A stretch of DNA of 64,000 bases from Xenophilus sp. Marseille-Q4582 (GTDB lineage Bacteria > Pseudomonadota > Gammaproteobacteria > Burkholderiales > Burkholderiaceae_C): NCBI RefSeq assembly GCF_916700565.1, contig NZ_CAKAKO010000004.1:310001-374000 (forward strand), given 5' to 3'. This document shows, piece by piece, positions 60,435 through 64,000 of the stretch. The notes under the pieces are model-generated. The model had not been told where the DNA came from and did no database searches. It was given only the letters and a program-made list of their open reading frames with translations. Both the position numbers and the translations under genes were made by a program. How positions within the stretch are numbered: position 1 is the stretch's first letter; the number at the start of each line of letters is the position of its first letter.

Positions 60435-60851
60435 TCAATCGACGGCCAGCGTGAGCCAATGGCCGGCGTGGGCCTGTGCCAGCTGCCACGCGGCCAGGGC
60501 GATGGCCTGCGGATCGCCGGCCTCGGCGCCCCACAGCCCCAGGTAAGCCCGGCCGGGCGGTGCGAAGGCGCGCAGCGATTCCGCCCGCGTGCGCTCCGCG
60601 TCGGTGATGACCAGCACCGGCCCGGGACTGGCGGCCATCCAGCCTTCGAGCGGGCTGTCCACGCGCTCGCGCTGCCCGCGCCGCCACAGCGTCTCGCAGG
60701 CGATGCTGGCTTCCAGTTGCGCCGACCAGTCGGCCAGATGGCGCAATTCGACCGTCAGGCCGTGGTCGCGCTCGAAGGCACGGGCGGCCGACTGCGCGGC
60801 GGCCAGCACGCCGGTCGCGCAGATCCATTGCATGTCCGGCGCGCGTGGCAT
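60435..60851 (-). CDS. Orphan E1/transketolase C-terminal-like domain protein
   Basis: A 138-residue protein resembling only the last third of the E1 at 57142-59826. Matching blocks include GPVLVITDAERTRAESLRAF with GPVIAATDYVRAVPESVRAF, and RAYLGLWGAEA with RRYLTLGTDGF. It lacks the TPP domains. It begins 8 bases after acdS on the same strand, so it is in the acdS operon, and converges on the Lrp gene. It may be a regulatory or docking subunit, or a relic; function is unknown. Confidence 0.65.
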   Translation of the reverse strand: MPRAPDMQWICATGVLAAAQSAARAFERDHGLTVELRHLADWSAQLEASIACETLWRRGQRERVDSPLEGWMAASPGPVLVITDAERTRAESLRAFAPPGRAYLGLWGAEAGDPQAIALAAWQLAQAHAGHWLTLAVD

Positions 60852-60859
60852 GGCAGGCC

Positions 60860-61876
60860 TCAGCCGTTGCGGAAGATGTAGCTGTAGGCGCTCAGGGCCG
60901 GTGCGCCGCCCAGATGCGCGTAGAGCACGCGCGAGCCGGCCGGGAATTCGCCTTGGCGCACCTTCTCGATCATGCCGTGCATGGACTTGCCCTCGTACAC
61001 CGGGTCGGTCAGCATGCCCTCGGTGCGTGCGCACAGGCGGATCGCCTCCAGCGTGCCTTCGCTGGGCAGGCCGTATTCGGGACCGCCGAAGCGCGTGTCG
61101 AGCACGACGTCCTTGTCGGTGATGTCGCGGTCCAGCTCGACGAGCTGGGCCGTGTTCTTGGCGATGCGCAGGATCTGGTCGAAGGTCTGCTGCGGCTTGG
61201 CCGAGGCGTCGATGCCGATCACGCGGTCGGCCCGGCCGTCGGCCGCGAAGCCCACCACCATGCCGGCCTGCGTGCTGCCCGTGACCGAGCAGACGACGAT
61301 GTAGTCGAACTGAAAGCCCAGCTCCTTTTCCTGCTCGCGCACCTCTTCGGCAAAGCCGACGAAGCCCAGGCCGCCCCGGGGATGCTCGGAGCAGCCAGCC
61401 GGGATCGGGAAGGGCTTGCCGCCGGCGCGGCGCACGCTGTCCATCGCCTCTTCCCAGCTCTTGCGGATGCCGATGTCGAAGCCCGAGGCGTCCAGCCGCA
61501 CGTCGGCGCCCATGATGCGCGAGAGCTCGATGTTGCCCACGCGGTCGTACACGGCGTCGGCGTAGTTGACCCAGTTCTCCTGCACCAGCACGCACTTCAT
61601 GCCCAGGTGCGCGGCCACGGCGGCGACCTGGCGCGTCTGGTTGGACTGGATGCCGCCGATGGAGACCAGCGTGTCGTAGCCGCCCTCGATGGCTTCGGGG
61701 ATCAGGTATTCGAGCTTGCGCGTCTTGTTGCCGCCGAAGGCCAGGCCGCTGTTGCAGTCCTCGCGCTTGGCGTAGAGCTGCACCTCGCCGCCCAGGTGGG
61801 CGCTCAGGCGCTTGAGCGGCTGGATGGGCGTGGGGCCGAAGGTCAGCGGATGGCGGGGGAATTTCTGCAGGTTCAT
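60860..61876 (-). CDS. acdS: 1-aminocyclopropane-1-carboxylate deaminase
   Basis: A 338-residue PLP enzyme that opens ACC, the plant ethylene precursor, to 2-oxobutyrate and ammonia. The PLP Lys is Lys51 in [11 protein letters not shown], matching the known enzyme. The residues that separate true ACC deaminases from D-cysteine desulfhydrases are present: [14 protein letters not shown] and [19 protein letters not shown]. Length matches AcdS exactly. Carriage suggests a plant-associated life. The orphan E1-like gene follows it. Confidence 0.95.
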   Translation of the reverse strand: MNLQKFPRHPLTFGPTPIQPLKRLSAHLGGEVQLYAKREDCNSGLAFGGNKTRKLEYLIPEAIEGGYDTLVSIGGIQSNQTRQVAAVAAHLGMKCVLVQENWVNYADAVYDRVGNIELSRIMGADVRLDASGFDIGIRKSWEEAMDSVRRAGGKPFPIPAGCSEHPRGGLGFVGFAEEVREQEKELGFQFDYIVVCSVTGSTQAGMVVGFAADGRADRVIGIDASAKPQQTFDQILRIAKNTAQLVELDRDITDKDVVLDTRFGGPEYGLPSEGTLEAIRLCARTEGMLTDPVYEGKSMHGMIEKVRQGEFPAGSRVLYAHLGGAPALSAYSYIFRNG

Positions 61877-62066
61877 GCGGGACTCCTGTATGTGACAAGC
61901 GGGTGATCGATGGCTCAAAGCATAGGAGCCATGCCCGGAAACAGGGTTGCGAAATCAGGGCTGCAGAAGGCCCGGAAATTTCTGAATGACCGGCGAAATG
62001 GGCGAATCGATGTGCGGGAATGGCTTCGTGCACAACAAAATTCCGTTTCTCCCTGAGCGCGCCATG

Positions 62067-63035
62067 TCAGCCCTTCCTGGTCCTCCTTTTCGCCACGGCC
62101 ACCGGTGGGGCAGCGCTGCACGGTGCCGCCATGTGCGAGATCAGGAAATCGCGGAACACGCGCACGGGTTCGGGATGCGTGCGCTCGGGCCGCATCTGCA
62201 CCTCGATGTCGCGCCCGCTGAAGGTGCGGTCGCGGATCGGCACGGCGCTGAGGCCTTCTTCGGCCAGCAGGCCGCGCACGGAAATCTCGCTGGCCAGCGT
62301 GACCGCATCGCGCAGCCGCACGAAGCGCAGCAGCGCGCCCACGTAGTTGCTCGTGAACACGGTGTCCACCGACACACGCTGCTTGATGCAGGCGATATCG
62401 AACAGCTGGCGCAGCGTGGTGTCGGTGCCCGGGAGCGCCATCGGGTGGCCCTGCAGTTGCGCCAGCGTGATCTGCTTGAGCGGGGCCAGCGGGTGGGTGC
62501 TGCGCATCACGGCCATGCCGGGTGCCGGCTGGCGGTGCGCGACCTTCACGTCGGTGTAGCCCACGCGGCTGTAGCTGAACACCACGCCGATGTCACAGGC
62601 CGCCTGGCGCACGCGCTGCGTGACCTCGGCCGGTGCGGCCACGCTGAGTTGAACCGAGACACCGCGGTGCTTGTCCAGAAACGCGTCGATCAGCGTGGGC
62701 AGGAACTGCAGCGCGAAGCCTTCCGAACTGGCGATGCGCACCTGGCCACTGCCCAGGCCCTGCAGCGCCTGCATGCTGGCGACGATGCGTTCGGCGTCGG
62801 CGCCGGACTTGCGCGCGTGCTCGGCCAGCAGTTCACCGGCCGGGCTCAGCGTCATGCCGCGCGGGCGGCGCTCGAACAGGGCCAGGCCCAGCGCCTCCTC
62901 GAGCCCCGCGATCTGCCGGCTCACGGCCGAGCCGGACACGTTGACGCGCAGCGCGGCCTCGCTGATCGAGCCGCAGCGCACCACCTCGAGGAAGTAACGC
63001 AAGGCGGTGCTCTGCAGCCGGTGGGAAGGATCCAT
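62067..63035 (-). CDS. LysR-family transcriptional regulator
   Basis: A 322-residue LysR regulator. The winged helix-turn-helix is in the first 65 residues (LRYFLEVVRCGSISEAALRV then SGSAVSRQIAGLEEALGLAL), followed by the linker helix and a periplasmic-binding-like effector domain. It ends in a basic tail, VAKRRTRKG. It is divergent from an M20 peptidase gene with an operator-like repeat between them, so this peptidase is its probable target. Confidence 0.9.
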   Translation of the reverse strand: MDPSHRLQSTALRYFLEVVRCGSISEAALRVNVSGSAVSRQIAGLEEALGLALFERRPRGMTLSPAGELLAEHARKSGADAERIVASMQALQGLGSGQVRIASSEGFALQFLPTLIDAFLDKHRGVSVQLSVAAPAEVTQRVRQAACDIGVVFSYSRVGYTDVKVAHRQPAPGMAVMRSTHPLAPLKQITLAQLQGHPMALPGTDTTLRQLFDIACIKQRVSVDTVFTSNYVGALLRFVRLRDAVTLASEISVRGLLAEEGLSAVPIRDRTFSGRDIEVQMRPERTHPEPVRVFRDFLISHMAAPCSAAPPVAVAKRRTRKG

Positions 63036-63061
63036 GGGGTTCGTCCTGGGAAGCGCGGCGA

Positions 63062-63078
63062 TTTGCCATTTTGGCAAA
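63062..63078. promoter_or_regulatory. LysR-type operator
   Basis: TTTGCCATTTTGGCAAA, perfect 7-base arms with a 3-base spacer, within the 134-base gap between the LysR gene and the M20 peptidase gene. Symmetric repeats with T and A at the arm ends are typical LysR binding sites. Confidence 0.7.
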
Positions 63079-63169
63079 CGATGCATCTGAATATTCTGCT
63101 TCTCGCAAGCACCGGGGCTCCCTACCATGCGCCCGTCCACCCCCTTTCCCGCAGGCTGGAGAACCCTCG

Positions 63170-64000
63170 ATGAGCAGAGAACAGGCGCTGGCCGCTGCCG
63201 CGGCCCACTTCGACACAGGCCGCTTCCTCCACACGCTCTCGCGCCGCGTGGCGCTGCGCACTGAGAGCCAGACGCCTGAAGGCCGTCCCGTGCTGTGCGC
63301 CTACCTGGCCGAGGACATCACGCCTGAGTTGCAGGCGCTGGGTTTTTCCTGCCGCATCCTCGACAACCCGGTGGCCGGCGGCGGCCCCTTCCTGGTCGCC
63401 GAACGCATCGAGGCCGGGGCCGCATTCACCGTGCTGAGCTATGGCCATGCCGACGTGGTGCGTGGCCAGCAGGCCCAGTGGCGGGAAGGGCTGCACCCGT
63501 GGCAGCTGACGGTGGAGGGCGACCGCTGGTACGGCCGCGGCAGCGCCGACAACAAGGGCCAGCATACGATCAACCTGGCCGCACTGGCGCAGGTGCTGCG
63601 GGCACGCGGCGGCAGGCTGGGCTACAACCTCAAGCTGCTCATGGAGACCGGTGAGGAGATCGGCTCGCCCGGCCTGCATGCCTTCTGCACGTTGCACCGC
63701 GAGGCGCTGGCGGCCGACCTCTTCATCGCTTCGGACGGGCCGCGTGTGGCGGCGCCGCGGCCCACGCTCTTCCTGGGCTCGCGCGGCTTCTTCAACTTCC
63801 GCTTGAACGTGCACTTGCGTCCAGGCGGCCACCATTCGGGCAACTGGGGCGGCCTGCTGCGCAACGCGGGCACGCGCCTGGCGCACGCCATCGCCTGCCT
63901 GGTCGATGCGCAGGGCCGTGTGCGCGTGCCCGGCTTGCTCCCCGATGCGCTGCCGGACAACGTCCGCGCGGCGCTGGCGAGCATCGAGGTCGGCGGCGGG
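63170..64000 (+). CDS. M20-family metallopeptidase, cut by the window end
   Basis: At least 277 residues; the window ends before a stop. Zinc-ligand motifs of the M20 family are present: SYGHADVV (His, Asp) at about residue 88, GRGSADNKGQH and the catalytic METGEEIGS. Members are amidohydrolases on dipeptides, N-acyl amino acids or carbamoyl compounds; the substrate is not clear. The ATG at 63170 is divergent from the LysR gene. Confidence 0.85.
   Translation, partial: MSREQALAAAAAHFDTGRFLHTLSRRVALRTESQTPEGRPVLCAYLAEDITPELQALGFSCRILDNPVAGGGPFLVAERIEAGAAFTVLSYGHADVVRGQQAQWREGLHPWQLTVEGDRWYGRGSADNKGQHTINLAALAQVLRARGGRLGYNLKLLMETGEEIGSPGLHAFCTLHREALAADLFIASDGPRVAAPRPTLFLGSRGFFNFRLNVHLRPGGHHSGNWGGLLRNAGTRLAHAIACLVDAQGRVRVPGLLPDALPDNVRAALASIEVGGG

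Noticed and set aside
60435-60851. The orphan E1-like gene as a decayed end of the E1 gene
   Set aside because: It has an intact frame, its own start and a tight place after acdS, and the E1 gene has its own complete C-terminus elsewhere.

Overview
The window is GC-rich, gene-dense bacterial chromosome. The grxC-secB-gpsA cluster, scpA beside a DUF3460 gene, the DUF2130 protein and the general codon use fit a betaproteobacterium of the order Burkholderiales, most likely family Comamonadaceae (Acidovorax/Variovorax-like). The genus cannot be fixed from the sequence alone.

Layout. 0-16 kb is housekeeping and regulation: nudB and folE (neighbouring steps of folate synthesis) with an endonuclease/exonuclease/phosphatase-family gene between them, a BLUF blue-light sensor, an EamA exporter, membrane and stress small proteins, a CHASE3 histidine kinase with two response regulators, a ThiF/MoeB-type adenylyltransferase, an S41 protease, gpmA, a rhodanese, grxC-secB-gpsA and scpA. 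16-29.4 kb is a selenium-dependent formate oxidation region. A 1.3 kb IS5-family element with a clear CTAA target duplication lies directly upstream of fdnGHI. FdnG reads through an in-frame TGA (Sec196) that is followed by a recognisable bacterial SECIS hairpin. Then come fdhE, selA, a TacAT-type toxin-antitoxin pair, selB and the tRNA-Sec gene selC. 29.5-33.1 kb, just downstream of selC, holds two 1380 bp IS701-family copies in opposite orientation around an 873 bp IS5-family (IS427-like) element, followed by an Mrr-like nuclease gene.

34-40.6 kb is an AraC-regulated oxidoreductase group (SDR, aldo/keto reductase, thiolase), a VapBC-like pair with a perfect 16 bp palindrome at its promoter, and a DUF2130 coiled-coil protein. 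40.8-45.1 kb is the most intriguing part: a tight four-gene cluster of an acyl-CoA-dehydrogenase-fold flavoprotein that seems to lack the usual catalytic Glu, a PhnD-like periplasmic-binding-fold protein without a signal peptide, a fusion of a degenerate TusA-like domain to a ferritin-like di-iron domain, and selD. I propose it as a candidate uncharacterised selenium-linked system. With selA, selB, selC and selD present, the window carries a full selenocysteine pathway plus a selenoprotein client.

45-57 kb holds an L,D-transpeptidase, a small exported protein and an enterobactin/catecholate siderophore locus: MFS exporter, Fur box, entE, a free-standing aryl carrier protein, a C-A-T-TE synthetase whose adenylation pocket reads as the serine code, entA, entC and a stand-alone isochorismatase. 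57-64 kb holds a homodimeric 2-oxo acid dehydrogenase E1 (AceE/MdeB type) divergent from an Lrp regulator, acdS (ACC deaminase, which makes 2-oxobutyrate) with a downstream gene for an orphan E1 C-terminal-like domain, and a LysR regulator divergent from an M20 peptidase cut by the window end. Together the E1, Lrp and acdS genes suggest a 2-oxobutyrate-to-propionyl-CoA module.
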